Source: Gigaspora rosea (Eukaryota; Glomeromycota; Glomeromycetes; Diversisporales; Gigasporaceae). From it: 64,000 nt of DNA. The translations under genes were made by a program, and so were the position numbers. Positions 46,811-58,570 of this stretch are shown piece after piece. The stretch spans positions 1 through 64,000 of the forward strand of contig QKWP01000214.1 in assembly GCA_003550325.1 (NCBI GenBank), in the 5' to 3' direction. Below the pieces are notes generated by a model. It was not told the origin of the DNA. It did no database searches and saw only the letters and a list, made by a program, of their open reading frames with translations. The number at the start of each line of letters is the position of its first letter. Positions within the stretch are counted from its first letter, which is position 1.

Positions 46811-48086
46811 ATATCTTATGATCCAGTGATCAGAAACAGGTTAGCTTAGTACCATTTAGGGTGTGGGACAGATCGGGTCATGTCAGGTTTATTTGAGCCG
46901 ACCTGGCCCGCTTAAGCCTGACCTGAGCCCGAGCCTAAAAAAACAGCTTATGGTATTATTGGTCAGGTCGGGTCAGGGTTTGAACCGACCCGACCTGGCC
47001 TGTTAAAGTCAAATCCTAAAAAAAAAAAAAAACAAATTCTTTTTTGGTAGGAATAATGATTCTACAAATTATATACATAACTATGCTACTAACTCACTTT
47101 AATAAATTATGGTTATCAGGATATCGAGCAAGTTCTGTAAAAATCTTTCTAGTAGAAATCATGATAATTCCATTGAAAACTTGCTTGACCTTAATCGCAT
47201 ATAAGTCATTATTTTGGGGCAAACTAAAATTCATGATAGAAATGCAATAATTCTGATATAAACTAACTAGATATTAATACATTCCATGTATAAGTGAAAT
47301 GTTGAATAAGTTTTGAAAGAAGATTTTTACAATAATTTGAATGCAACCAACTCAATCGCTTATATGGTGATTAAATTGTTTAAAATAAACATATCATTAC
47401 TCTAGTTTTAGTGCGATGATGTTGCGCGTATTTAATTTTAATTGTACACATGATCGTACTGCGCAGTATTTTATCAGTTATTATTTATACTACAATCTTG
47501 TATACACGCATGACAAACTTCATGGTGTGTTAGGATTATTACATTTCTATAATTGTATTATACTTATAATTATCAATCGACGCATGGAACAATTAAATTC
47601 ATAACTTTCTAAAAATGAATGAATAAAAAATCATTAGTCCTACCAAATAGTAATCCATGTAACTGTATTTAGGTTTATAGTGACCTCAATTCGGCATCAG
47701 CTGCGATAATTAAAATAAAAATCAAAAAACAGCATATGAACTGTAGTGTCATACTTAGTGTTAATATTATAACTGTATCACTTTCTTGGTTTTATCCCTA
47801 ATAAATAACAGTCACACGGTGCTGCGAAATAACTTGGTATTATCGAGCCTTACGGGTCAATTAACAGAGCCCGACCTGACCCGATGCTTTGATAGGCCCG
47901 ACCCGAGCCCGACCCTATTTATAGCGGGCCTAAAATTTAGGCACGACCCGAGCTCAAACCCGACCCGACCCACAAAATCTCGGGTTGAACCCGGCCCGTT
48001 TCACACCCTAGTACCATTCGATTCATCAAGACGAATCAAATAGTATAACAATTATCTGATTCTGATCATTAGACCATAAGATATCA
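46811..48086. repeat. ATCCAGTGAT palindromic MITE, split by a hAT-like element
   Basis: ATATCTTATGATCCAGTGAT at 46811 pairs with TCATTAGACCATAAGATAT ending near 48086. The 46857-48010 element lies between its halves. Confidence 0.6.
46857..48010. mobile_element. hAT-like element, 1154 bp
   Basis: Exact 8-bp duplication GTACCATT at 46849-46856 and 48011-48018. Ends TAGGGTGTGGGACAGATCGG and CGGCCCGTTTCACACCCTA. Dense GACCCGACC / GGTCGGGTC words lie in both subterminal regions, giving two GC-rich shoulders around an AT-rich core. The small frames inside (47044-47250, 47416-47604, 47786-48043) show no transposase features. Confidence 0.88.
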
Positions 48087-49381
48087 AAATCGCCAAATTA
48101 CCCCTCTTCGTCAAATTATCATTTTCTACCTTAAATATATAAGATTTACATAAATTTGTCTTATAAAATTATTTGTTCAGTTTACTGATAGTACATTTCA
48201 TCATCAGTGTTATGCTATCAACTATTCATATGGACTGATTTGTTTTGACCCAAAATCAACCAATCATAATTGGCACTTTCATAAAAACGGCGTTATAAAC
48301 TAACTTTGTACTTCTAATTAAATATGTAGAAAATTACAAGATTTACATATTTCATTATAAGTCAAAGTTATCCGAATTCGCCCTTGATAGTTACCAACAA
48401 CTTATTAAATCTGTTTTATTTGATTTTTGTTGTTTTTTTATCCTGTCTAGAGGCTAAAAAGCACTTTTTTGGTTGTATACAAGTGCTTCGTTTGTTACTT
48501 TTTCGACGTTACTTAGGAACAAAAAATTGTGTAACTTTTGGTCCAAAAAAGGCCAAAAAATCAAATCTACGGTCTTGCTCTTCACAATTTGACGCATCTT
48601 GTAGAGATGTAATGATTAGTACTTATGCACGTGTCTTGTTAGGATTAATGGCTAGAAATTAGTACTTAGTGTTGCTAATAGCGATTAGTGCTAGTTTAGG
48701 GTCAGGGTTTATTTGATTAATGATGTTCATTACGCGACAACGTTTTAGAAACGTTCATTACACAAGGGCGTTGGGTAATGTTGTTAAGAATGCTTATTAG
48801 TTTGTTAGGGTTAGAGTGAGTGCAAACATAACTTTTTTTGCAAGAATGGTTGCTTTATTGATACTTTTTGCTTTTTTTTTTTAATAAAAAGTAGAGTAAA
48901 TTAAAAATTTTATTGGTCGATAATCAACACCGGTTATAAGTTTTATATTTATTTTATATATGTATCGATATGACAATTTCTATTTGAACGCGGGTGTAAT
49001 ATACACGAGCAATATAAAACCAACCAGTATCCCAAATTTTGATTATGAAACCACTTTTGTGCTTCTAACAAAAAACAAATTCCTATGAATTTTTTGTATA
49101 AACTATATCACCCCAATTTTACACTAACCATAACCATAAGTTAAGGGTTTAATATTTCTGTTTAAAACTTTTATTTATAAATTTTTATTAAAATTATTAA
49201 ATTCACATTTTATTGTTTTATATAAAAAGTAAGATACAAAATTTTTAATTAAACTACAATGTTCCGATTTTAATATTAGTCCTACAATCACTTTAAAAAC
49301 AAGATTTTTAAAATTTGTAAGAAAAAAAAAAAACAACTATTTGAATACAATAATAATAAACAAACACATTCGTATATTAAA
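48087..49381. other. Spacer downstream of the TPR gene
   Basis: Contains the inverted dispersed-repeat copy at 48996-49143. A 92-codon plus frame at 48384-48662 (ending SCRDVMISTYARVLLGLMARN) has an unremarkable composition but no recognisable domain, and I do not call it a gene. Confidence 0.4.
48996..49143. repeat. Dispersed repeat, inverted relative of 29937-30095
   Basis: AACCAACCAGTATCCCAAAT, TAACAAAAAACAAATTCCTA, and CACTAACCATAACCATAAG are the reverse-complement counterparts of the 29937-30095 copy. Confidence 0.65.
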
Positions 49382-52300
49382 TCAATAAAAGATAGCAACA
49401 TGATTCATTAACGCAAATGCGTTATCAGGTTCCATCTCTAAAGATTTATCCAGATCCACAAGAGCTTCTTCATATCTACTTAACATACGATAAGTAGCAC
49501 CACGATTTCTTAATGCAAATGGATCATCTGGTTCTAGTTCTAATGATCTAGTTAAATCAGCAAGTGATTCTTCATACCTATCCATCATATGATAAACAGC
49601 CCCACGTACTTTTAATGCAAAGGCATCATCTGGTTCAATTTCCAAAGATTTATTTGCATCAATAAGAGCATCTTTATATTTTCCTAATTTACAATAAACT
49701 TCACCGCGAAATTTTAAAGTATCAGCATTATTTGGATCAATTTCTAATGATTTATTTAAATCAGCAAGAGCTTCATCATGCTTATTTATTGATTTATAAG
49801 CTATTCCACGATTATTTAAAGCAAATACATTATTTGATTCAATTTCTAATGATTTATTTAAATCATTAAGAGATTCTTCATATCTTCCTAATTTACAAAA
49901 AACTTCACCACGAAATTTTAAAGCATCCGAATTATTTGGTTCAATTTTTAAAGATTTATTTAAATCAGCAAGAGCACTTCTAAATCTTTTCATAAGTCTA
50001 AAAGTAGCACCACGAACTTTTAAAGCAAAAGCATTATTTGGATCAATTTCTAAAGAAATATTTAAATCTTCAAGAGCATCTTTATATCTTCCTAATTTAC
50101 AAAAAGTTTCACCACGAAATTTTAAAGTATCAGCATTATTTGGTTCAATTTCTAAAGATTTATTTAAATCTTCAAGTGATTCATCATATTTTTCAATCAT
50201 TCTATAAGTATCACCACGAACACTTAATGTCCAAGCGTTATTTGGATTAATTTCTAAAGATTTATTTAAATCAGCAAGAGCTTCATGAAATCTATTCATT
50301 AAACGATAAGTAGCACCACGATCACTTAATGTCCAAGCATCATTAAAATCCAATTTTAAAGATTTATTTAAATCAGCAAGAGATTCTTCATATCTATTTA
50401 AAAGACGAAAAGTAGCACCACGAGTATTTAAAGCAAAAGTATTATTCGGTTCAATTTTTAAAGATTCATTTAAATCAACAAGTGATTCATCATATCTATC
50501 CAACATACAATAAACAGCACCACGATTTCTTAAAGCAAAAGCATCACAAGGTTCTAATCTTAAAGATTTATTTAAATCCATAAGAGCTTCTTCATATCTA
50601 CTCATTAAACGATAAGTAGCACCACGATTCATTAAAGCAAAAGCATTATTTGGTTCAATAGCTAAAGATTGATTTAAATCTTTAAGAGATCTCGCATGTC
50701 TATTTAACATACGATAAGTAGCACCACGATTTCTTAATGCAAAAGCATTATCAGGATCAAGATCCAAAGATCTATTTAAAATTGAAAGAGATTCTTTAAA
50801 TTTACTCATCATATAATAAACAGCACCTCTATATCTTAAAGTAGATGCGTTATCAGATTTAACTTCCATTAATTTATCTAAATCCAAAAGAGCATCATCT
50901 AATCTACCTAATCCAAAATAAAATAAACCTCTAGTTTCTAATGCAAGAGCATTATTAGGATCAGTATCTAACATAACATTAATTCGTATAAAATGTTCAT
51001 CTTGATCTTTTAATATATTAAAATCATTTTTTTGATTATTTTGATGTGAATTAAAATTATTTGTTTGATTAAAACTTTGTTTAATCATTTTATTTAAACG
51101 TTTAAGCCATCTCTTATTATGTTGACCAATTGTATTATAAGTTTTTTCGTAACAATCTAAAGCAATCGTACTTGGAAATATTTCCAAAATTTCTTGAAAA
51201 CAAACTAAAGCTTTACCGAAAGAACCTAAGATATAATATAAGACACCTTTGATCCCAATAGCTATTATATTTTTTTCATCATGATTAATCGCTTGAACAC
51301 AACAAGACATTACTAAATCCTTATTATTCTTATTATTCTTATTATCCTTGTTATACTTATTGTCCTTATTATCACATGAATGTAATAAAACGTAACCAGA
51401 TATCGTAACATGATCCGTATTATAAAGTTGAATAGGTAAAGAATTTCCCAATCCAAAAATCATTTTATGAGGTTTATCGAATTTTTCGATTAAAATTGAT
51501 AAAATAGGATGAACATAATTAATTTTATTTACAACTTTTCTAATTTCAGATTGTGCCTCGTTAAATTTCTTTTTATCAGAATAAATTTTTGCTTTATATA
51601 AAAGAGCCGTTATATTATCAGGATCAATTTTTAGAGCAACTTCTAAATCATTTAATGCACCATCGTCCTTTTTAGAAAAGAGATATATATGACACCTATA
51701 AATATAAGCGAGAGATTTTGTTGGTCTTAATTGAATTGCCATCGTAAGATCATTTAAAGCTTGAGAATAAAATTCAGTTTTCCAAGATGCTAATGCCCTC
51801 ATACATCTAATAGAATAACTTTTAGGATAAAAATGTAAAATTCGAGTTAACCAAATTAACGCAGCTGAATAATCATGTTGTTGTAATGAATTAATTGCTT
51901 TATTGAAAGTAGGAAGAGTAAATTTTGATGGTTTTAAATCGACATTCATTTTTTTAATATTCATTTCCATTGAATATCCAACTTGTTCTAACGTTTTTCC
52001 AAGACCTTTAAGTGTTGAATTTCTTGAAAGTTTATAAATCGAATCTTGTTTGATTTCAGCTTTACAAAAAGGGCACTTAAAACTTTTATTTTTCATAGAT
52101 AAAAAAATTTTTCGTGACTTTATAGAATTATAACTAATTAAATGATTACATCCCAAAATAAAAAAATTCGTAGTAATTTCACCAGTAATAGGGCAAGTTA
52201 AATGTTCTTTAATAATTTCTTTAAATAGAGTATCACTTTTTCTTGCCGATAATTTTTCCTTAAAGAGCAAAGTATCATCATTGTATTGTTTTTTAATTGT

Positions 52301-53703
52301 TGAAGTTGAAGTAGTTAAATTTTTAATAAATTTGTTGTCTAATCGAAGTTTTAAATTTACATTATCGACGAGAATCTTAAATTTTTTTAAAGAATCAATT
52401 GATAATGAATTAGAATATTTAATGATTTCTTCATTCACCAAATTCTCAAATAATTCTGGATTTTTATAAGATAAAGATAAAATTAATTCCAAAGATTTAA
52501 ATTGAATATAATCAAATTGAGATTTTTTCAATACTTCTAAACCCAAGTAATAAAAAAAAGTTAAGATAGTCGGTTTTGAAATTTTTTTACATAGATTTTG
52601 AGCAAAATCTAATATTCCAAACCATAAGAAATAAGGTAAATCGGTAAGTCTATATTCAATAAAAAGACTTGAAAAATCCTCTTGACTTTTTAAAATTTCC
52701 GAAACATCTTCATCCACTAAATCATTTTTATCAAGATCCGGATCAAAAATATATTGCCAAAGAAATTCTAAAATTAAAGTTTCATTATGATGTTTTAAAA
52801 TATTATGATTTGAATCTTTAATTAAATCTTCTAAAGAATAATGAATAAATAAGAATTCTCGCCATTTTTGATACCATTTAGGTATTGATTGATTGAAATT
52901 AAAAAAACTATTATGTTTTGGTAAAGATTCGATTAAAGGTGATCCTTCTAATATTTCCAGAATATTCACAGATGAATCACCATTAGAAGTAGTACGTATG
53001 AGTGATAAAAGAAAATCTTTTCCTTGCTTTAAGAATTCATCAGAACGTGTTTTATTATTACGTATACTGTGTAAACTGTCACGTAAATGGATTAATAAGA
53101 AATTAATATTATAATTTTGAAAATGTAAATGATTATCACCAGCGATATCGAGATTAACTTCTTGTTTAAAAAATAATGTTATATGATAATGAATGTCAAT
53201 GAAACTAACTAAACTACTATAAAGTTTATCATAAAATTCCTGATTTAAAAGAATAGAAGCTATAGAAGAACAGACTACTCTTTCAAGAGTTGCCACCCAA
53301 GTACGAAGATGTAATTCGAAATGTGAAATGATATCTTCTGTGTAATAATCGAATAAAGAAACGTCACTTAGTAGTTTAAGTGCGTTAATCAATAGTTTTG
53401 AAGGAAGCTTTATTCTAAAATCTTCAACTAAAAGTTTAAATCCAAATAAATTAGACGGATCGCTAAAATCTTTCATCAAGTCTTTAGCATGATTAATGGT
53501 TGCCTTTAGATCATCACGTTTTTCTGTGTCAGAGTTGTAAGATATTCTATCGGAATCAATATATATTTTCTATAAAAGAAATGTATTTTTACTTTGTAGA
53601 ATCTCATATTTTTTAAGTGTTTAACGAACGAAAATACTCTATGTAACATATAATTTATTCTTACTTTTGACGTATTCGATTGGATGCTATGTCTTTCTTC
53701 CAT
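49382..53703 (-). CDS. Large RING/U-box-like and TPR-repeat protein, two exons, about 1408 aa
   Basis: Model: exon 1 at 53703-53665 (MEERHSIQSNTSK), intron 53664-53570, exon 2 at 53569-49382. The intron joins codons cleanly (...NTSK|KIYIDSDRIS...). Residues 1-460 are a long helical region without a recognised domain. Near 471-520 is a RING/U-box-like motif: HLTCPITGE, GCNHLISY, then FKCPFCKAE. Three to four TPRs follow (about 575-710), then a K/N/D low-complexity run (about 750). From about 870 to the end are 15 complete 34-residue TPRs and a partial one, with consensus A[FL]ALRNRGATYRML-x-RYEEALxDLNKSLEIEPNN. TPR arrays bind proteins, and the RING/U-box-like motif suggests a ubiquitin-linked adaptor; both roles are inference. 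The ORF is intact. Large TPR families are typical of Glomeromycotina. Confidence 0.88.
53570..53664 (-). other. Intron 1 of the TPR gene, 95 bp
   Basis: On the minus strand it begins GTAAGAATAAAT and ends TTTCTTTTATAG, good fungal donor and acceptor sites with a pyrimidine-rich 3' end. An in-frame TAG stands directly before exon 2, so without splicing the upstream ATG could not reach the long frame. Using it adds 43 residues compared with starting at the first in-frame ATG of exon 2 (about 53476) or the TTG just before it. Confidence 0.7.
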
Positions 53704-53755
53704 TTTGTCTTAAAGCAAATCAATCACTTTACGACAATATTTATTATTAAGAAAT

Positions 53756-53796
<41 letters not shown>

Positions 53797-55421
53797 AGTG
53801 AATAATATGTTTTTAAATAATCTCGAATATTCTGATTATTCAAAATTTTTTCTGTAGCTCCGAGTTGCATGTTTTTTTTCATCATACGCCATGCAGAATG
53901 TTATTCTTGATACACTATTTCAGACATACATAACAACATTTATAATATTCCTTATAAGGTACTAAAGAGGATATCAAGAACGATAATTTTGCTAGACTTG
54001 ATTGTAATTCATGCATTATCAAGTTTGTTTCATATCGACAAGAACAATATAACTAAAGTTAATATTCGGAGAATAATAATCACGCAGATCATGCAGATCA
54101 TTCCAAATTTCTCTAAAAAAACAAATGCGAAACACCGAATACCCGAAACCCTCAAACCCTAACTTGGAAGAGTACAATCACATGACAATAAACCAATAAG
54201 GAGATAGATTATACCCTTATAAGTACCAATCACGAAACTGTATAATGAACAGTTATAAACTTTAAATGGGTTTGCCAAATTTAAACGATAACTCATTGCT
54301 ATAATAAGTGCATAAACAAATGCCTTTTTATTTTTGGAGTCAGTTGTAGAACATCCATAGAGGGGTAAATAATAATAATATATATATATATTTGGGGTGA
54401 AACGGCGGGTATTCTATAAGAGCTAAGCAGCAGTAATGGAAACAATGTGTCCGACTGATGATCAAATTCTTTTTAGCTAGGGTAAGGTCCTAGTACTTTA
54501 CGATAAAGTTTTTGGTATGCTCAAAAATTTTCGTGCAATAGTTTCCCAAAGTGTTTCTCTGACCAAAAATTATGTTTAAGGGGTTTCCTGTATCCAAAAC
54601 CATATATTTTCATCCAATTAGCCTTTACGTACGTACGATAAAACAAAAAACAATACTCCTTACATTAACTATGCACGTTTCTTAATTTTTTTCACCATTA
54701 CTGCATTACTGCATTACATTACTGATTATAGATATCGTAATAATTATTCGAATAAAAATAGTATGTATGCGAAAAAAAAAATTTAATGGTCAAATATTGA
54801 CCAAGATGATCTTGATAAGTTACGCTGGTAATTCACAACTTAATATTTGGTTGCACTAACATCTATAAGTTGTAGGCTGAAGTAGGTTTTCGGCCTCGTT
54901 GAAACTAAAGTAACGTACGTACGTACGTTCTCTAAAAATATAAATTCTAAAAATTATCGAAAGACTTATTAAATTTGTTTCAGAACACTTGATGCTCAAT
55001 TTTATTTTATTTATCTCTATAACTATAATAATTTTCTAATAAACTTGCTATCATAAAACGAATAAAAAATTTTCATTGGGTTGCGTTACTGAGTAGAGAT
55101 GCAGTAACTTGGTGACGTATGGTTACATCAAATAAGTTCAATTACGTCATAAGTTCGTAACAGGTAACAACGTATATCATAATAGCCGACATTTGTCGCA
55201 ATTAAGTTTAATCATCTAATCTATACCACTTTAGGTATGTGATTTACAGATTTTAAGGGTTACAATTTCTAGAAAATCTGTAATACCTTTCGATTATTAT
55301 TAGTTTCCGAAATAATTTTTTTTTTATACTAGTATTTGCGAGAAAAATTACACTGCTTTATAGACTACAGGCAATGTATTTTTTTCTTTGATAAATTTCC
55401 GATTATTTATCGAGGAGTTAC
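53704..55421. other. Upstream region of the TPR gene and AT-rich spacer
   Basis: Includes a (GA)n microsatellite at about 53763-53792, within 100 bp of the TPR gene start, which could matter for expression. Further out are an AATAATAATATATATA run near 54370 and ACGTACGTACGTACG near 54914. No gene seen. Confidence 0.45.
53763..53792. repeat. (GA)n microsatellite
   Basis: About 15 uninterrupted GA units, 60 bp upstream of the predicted TPR gene start codon. Confidence 0.9.
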
Positions 55422-55429
55422 AATTTTAG

Positions 55430-55573
55430 TAGGGATTGGAACCGCCTAAAATTTTTCTTAATCGTTTAACCGTTTAATTTGGCCGGCATTAAAATAATTC
55501 GGCCTACGACCAACATAATTCTGCTCGGAAACTATAGAGCAATTTTTAAACGGTTAAACGGTTCCAATCCCTA
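55430..55573. mobile_element. hAT-like MITE, 144 bp
   Basis: Exact 8-bp duplication AATTTTAG at 55422-55429 and 55574-55581. Ends TAGGGATTGGAACCG and CGGTTCCAATCCCTA are perfect 15-bp inverted repeats, followed by CGTTTAACCGTTTAA and its partner TTAAACGGTTAAACG. Confidence 0.92.
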
Positions 55574-55581
55574 AATTTTAG

Positions 55582-56038
55582 ATGATTCGCACCATGCTAT
55601 ATTATACGTGATTTCTTGAAAAATAAAATAAATGTGATAATGTAATTTAACTTGGCATATATTTAATCACTTTTAAAAGAATGTAAAGATTTTGAGGTAA
55701 TTGCATCTAAATGATAACCCTTCATGTTACAAACTTTTTTTTTTTCGAGAATTTACATTTTATAACACAGTATATTAAATGATAATTAACAATTTATAAG
55801 TCATTCTCATTTTAGTAAAATGATCCATTCTATTAACAAAAATTCATTATATCGAGATTTTGTTAATAAATTCATTACTTTGAAAGAATTTCAAACAAGT
55901 TCTAACTTCATTTTTTAAGCTTTCATATCGAGAGTTCATATAACAAATGATTTCGTATCGTTACATATTATGGCGCATATCTAACTTTACGGCAACCATC
56001 TAGTGTGTTACGAGCATCCGGAAAATGTGGTGCACACA
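55582..56038. other. AT-rich spacer
   Basis: No gene or element ends seen. Confidence 0.45.
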
Positions 56039-56041
56039 GTG

Positions 56042-56689
56042 CCCTATAAGAAAAATGGACCGTAAAGGTACGGGTTGGGGAGTAAAGGCACGGGTTTTGG
56101 TGGCACGAATTAAACCCGTATTTAGTACGTAGGAGGCTTGGATTGGCACGGATTTTTGGCCCGTAGTGGACCGTATGCCCGTGCCAAATGGACTGTTAAT
56201 GACTCGGGTTTTGCAACACTTTACTAGTCCAAATGGCACGGGATTTGGCCAGGTAATTAACGTGAATTAACGTGTGATAAAAAAAAAATATACATACAAG
56301 TAGATTACATAAATTTATATCAACAATCAATACAATATAAATAAACTAACAACTGCTCATGTATCAAAATTTTGCAAGGAATTTTTTTTGTTAAGACACC
56401 CAGAGCAGTTTCATTAGTGAAATTATGAGATATCGCAATTTTTTTAAAAAAAATCGTATATTGATCTTTCGCTCTTCGTGAAACGAGCCAACACGTACCA
56501 CCTTCGACACGTATCATTCCGTGAAATGAAGGTGCCATTACGTATGACGTGTCATAACGTGCCACCTCCCCCGTACCACTTTTTACCGTGATATTCCGTC
56601 AACAGCTCTATACGTACCACTCCGACCGTGCCATTCCGTGGATTCCAGACACAACCCGTACCACACCCCGGACCACTTTTTTTATAGGG
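56042..56689. mobile_element. CCCTATAA-ended element rich in CGTACCAC, 648 bp
   Basis: Left end CCCTATAAGAAAAATGGACC and right end GGACCACTTTTTTTATAGGG are inverted repeats. They are flanked by GTG on both sides, a possible 3-bp duplication. Subterminal regions are full of GGCACGGG / CCGTACCA words. Its right half matches 27675-28016. Superfamily unclear; a 3-bp duplication would exclude hAT. Confidence 0.7.
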
Positions 56690-56712
56690 GTGGCTAGATG
56701 GTATTGATTATT

Positions 56713-56801
56713 TAGAGTTTGGAACCGGTTTTATTTTTCATACTTTAAAACCGGGTTAATCGATTTTAAAATATGAAAGATAAAACCGGTTCCAAACTCT
56801 A
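56713..56801. repeat. Palindrome with TAGAGTTTGGAACC ends
   Basis: TAGAGTTTGGAACCGGTTTT faces AAAACCGGTTCCAAACTCTA perfectly over 20 bp, with CATACTTTAAAACCGG / GATTTTAAAATATG further in. The ends look hAT-like but the flanking 8-mers (TGATTATT, AATGCGTA) do not match. Confidence 0.6.
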
Positions 56802-57386
56802 AATGCGTATTAACGTAATCAATATCGACAAAAAATAATAAAAATTCCAATTTATAAATTTAGGTGCTAACGATTATATAAATTCCAATATTGAACATTG
56901 TTTATAAATTATTAATTTTGCTTTGTTAATTCTTGTTCCACTCCAAAATATTTTTATTTGAAAGAATTTTTTTAATATGGAAAAAAATCTTGATAATAAT
57001 GAATCGATTTTTGTAAACTTTGAGCTTCCACCATTATTAACCTGAAATTAATTTAGAATGAATTAAATTAACCAATACTTGTTTCAATGAATTTTTTGTA
57101 TTTTACCAAGAAACATTCTCGTTATTTACATTAACCTACAGTAAGAATGGTGAGATAAACGATAACAATTTTATCTTTGGTGAATTTAATTCTTATCAAG
57201 TCACTCAAGTCACTATGGCGCATCAACCTCGTACACATTTCCGGATGCGATTGACAATCGTTACTAAGTATCATAAGATTCGATCATAGTTGTCGAATTC
57301 GATTAACACTTCCAAAAATTGAATAAAGCACATGAATCACGTTTAAGTTCATATATATATGTGTGTGTGTGTGTGCAAACTAATCA
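56802..57386. other. AT-rich spacer with ATATGTGTGTG microsatellite
   Basis: (AT)n(GT)n at about 57351-57375. 56930-57200 looks unique, but no supported reading frame was found. Confidence 0.4.
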
Positions 57387-57394
57387 ATCAGATC

Positions 57395-57505
57395 TAGAGG
57401 TGCAGACATAATGTCGTAACTTGTCGTAATTATAATCTGTTATGGCAAAAAATGTTGTAATTAATTACAATTACAACAATTTATGGCATTATGTCTGCAC
57501 CTTTA
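57395..57505. mobile_element. hAT-like MITE, 111 bp
   Basis: Ends TAGAGGTGCAGACATAATG and CATTATGTCTGCACCTTTA are inverted with one mismatch. Flanks ATCAGATC and ATCAAATC match at 7 of 8. Interior GTCGTAA / TTGTAATT words form a hairpin. Confidence 0.8.
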
Positions 57506-57513
57506 ATCAAATC

Positions 57514-57892
57514 TAATAAAGGGTAGATTTACATGAAATCAGCCATCATATAATAATGGAAGAATTTCTTAAATTATCTACTTCAAAGTGTAGTTAATGG
57601 CTAGGAAAGATTTAATTTCATTTTTTGCATCGTACCATTACGTAAACTTTTCGAAAAAAGGCATGCCCCATAGGAAATTCCTGTGACCTGTATCCCAAAA
57701 TTAACGATAAAAATTATTTTTGTATTTTAACAATGAACTATCAGCATTTTAATATTTTCCTAGAAAAATTATATAACATGTCATATAACCAAAAATTTTT
57801 AAACGAAAAGCCTGTTTTTCCTACTAAATATCAAAAAATAAATTTATCCAATTATATTTTCTTGTTTTATTAACCTTAAGAAACTATTAATC
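57514..57892. promoter_or_regulatory. Upstream region of the small membrane-protein gene
   Basis: About 380 bp of AT-rich sequence between the MITE and the ATG at 57893. It probably holds the promoter, but no box can be assigned. Confidence 0.35.
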
Positions 57893-58405
57893 ATGTCAGA
57901 ATTAAATGAATTAGAACAACAACCTTCCAATATTCAATCAAATACAGTAAATTCAGTGGTGCCAAATGAAACAACTCCTAATTTAGATACTCAAGCTAAT
58001 CTAGAAAAAGGAATCTCTGATACACCAGAACTAAATAAATCAAATTCAGAACAAATTATTCCACAACACAATAGGAAAATTTGCGGAGGAAATCGATATC
58101 TTAATCGTGCTTTTGTTTGCGCTATTATTATTATTTTTATTCCAATTCTATTATTCGATTTAGGTTATGGCATTTATAATGTACGTGCATTTGCTCTTGA
58201 AGTATATGGCCATAAATCACATTCACTTGGGAGAATAATAACAGTAGTCTTGTTTAGTATAATTATGCCAGTTATCTTATGTGTGGGTGGGTGTACTCTA
58301 ATTGGTAAAGGATGTACAGGTGTTGCTATTTTTTGCACATTTTCATATTTAATTACCTTTTTTACAATTGCAATATTAACATTAAGTGGGGAATTAAACA
58401 ATTAA
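57893..58405 (+). CDS. Predicted small membrane protein, 170 aa, three membrane segments
   Basis: Single-exon frame from ATG to TAA. Residues 1-60 are hydrophilic and Asn/Gln/Glu/Ser-rich, with no signal peptide, and are likely cytosolic. Three hydrophobic segments follow: about 74-96 (AFVCAIIIIFIPILLFDLGY), 113-137 (IITVVLFSIIMPVILCVGG) and 141-163 (CTGVAIFCTFSYLITFFTIA). The loop between the first two holds the charged EVYGHKSHSLGR stretch. I recognise no family. Codon use and composition look like a real gene rather than a chance frame in AT-rich DNA, and no stop or shift interrupts it. A MITE is inserted exactly at its stop codon (see next entry), so its 3' UTR and poly(A) site are probably inside the element. 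Confidence 0.7.
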   Translation: MSELNELEQQPSNIQSNTVNSVVPNETTPNLDTQANLEKGISDTPELNKSNSEQIIPQHNRKICGGNRYLNRAFVCAIIIIFIPILLFDLGYGIYNVRAFALEVYGHKSHSLGRIITVVLFSIIMPVILCVGGCTLIGKGCTGVAIFCTFSYLITFFTIAILTLSGELNN

Positions 58406-58563
58406 CTCTCGATATAAGAAACTTTCGATATAAGAAATCCTTGATATAAAAAAAGATTTTATAAGTCTTAATTAGATATTTTACAATAAATAGCCTTTGA
58501 TATAAAGAAAATCTCTATATAAAATGATTTTGGTTGAACCCAAGATTTTCTTATATCAAGAGT
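58406..58563. mobile_element. MITE at the stop codon of the membrane-protein gene, 158 bp
   Basis: Left end CTCTCGATATAAGAAA, right end TTTTCTTATATCAAGAGT. CAATTAA is repeated at 58399-58405 and 58564-58570. The left copy of that repeat includes the TAA stop of the gene. The element could be pogo-like (TA target) or use the central TTAA; the 7-bp repeat does not decide. GATATAA words recur inside. Confidence 0.65.
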
Positions 58564-58570
58564 CAATTAA

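Noticed and set aside
48384-48662. 92-codon plus-strand frame
   Set aside because: Reasonable composition but no domain, no splice partners and no support beyond being open; too weak to call a gene.
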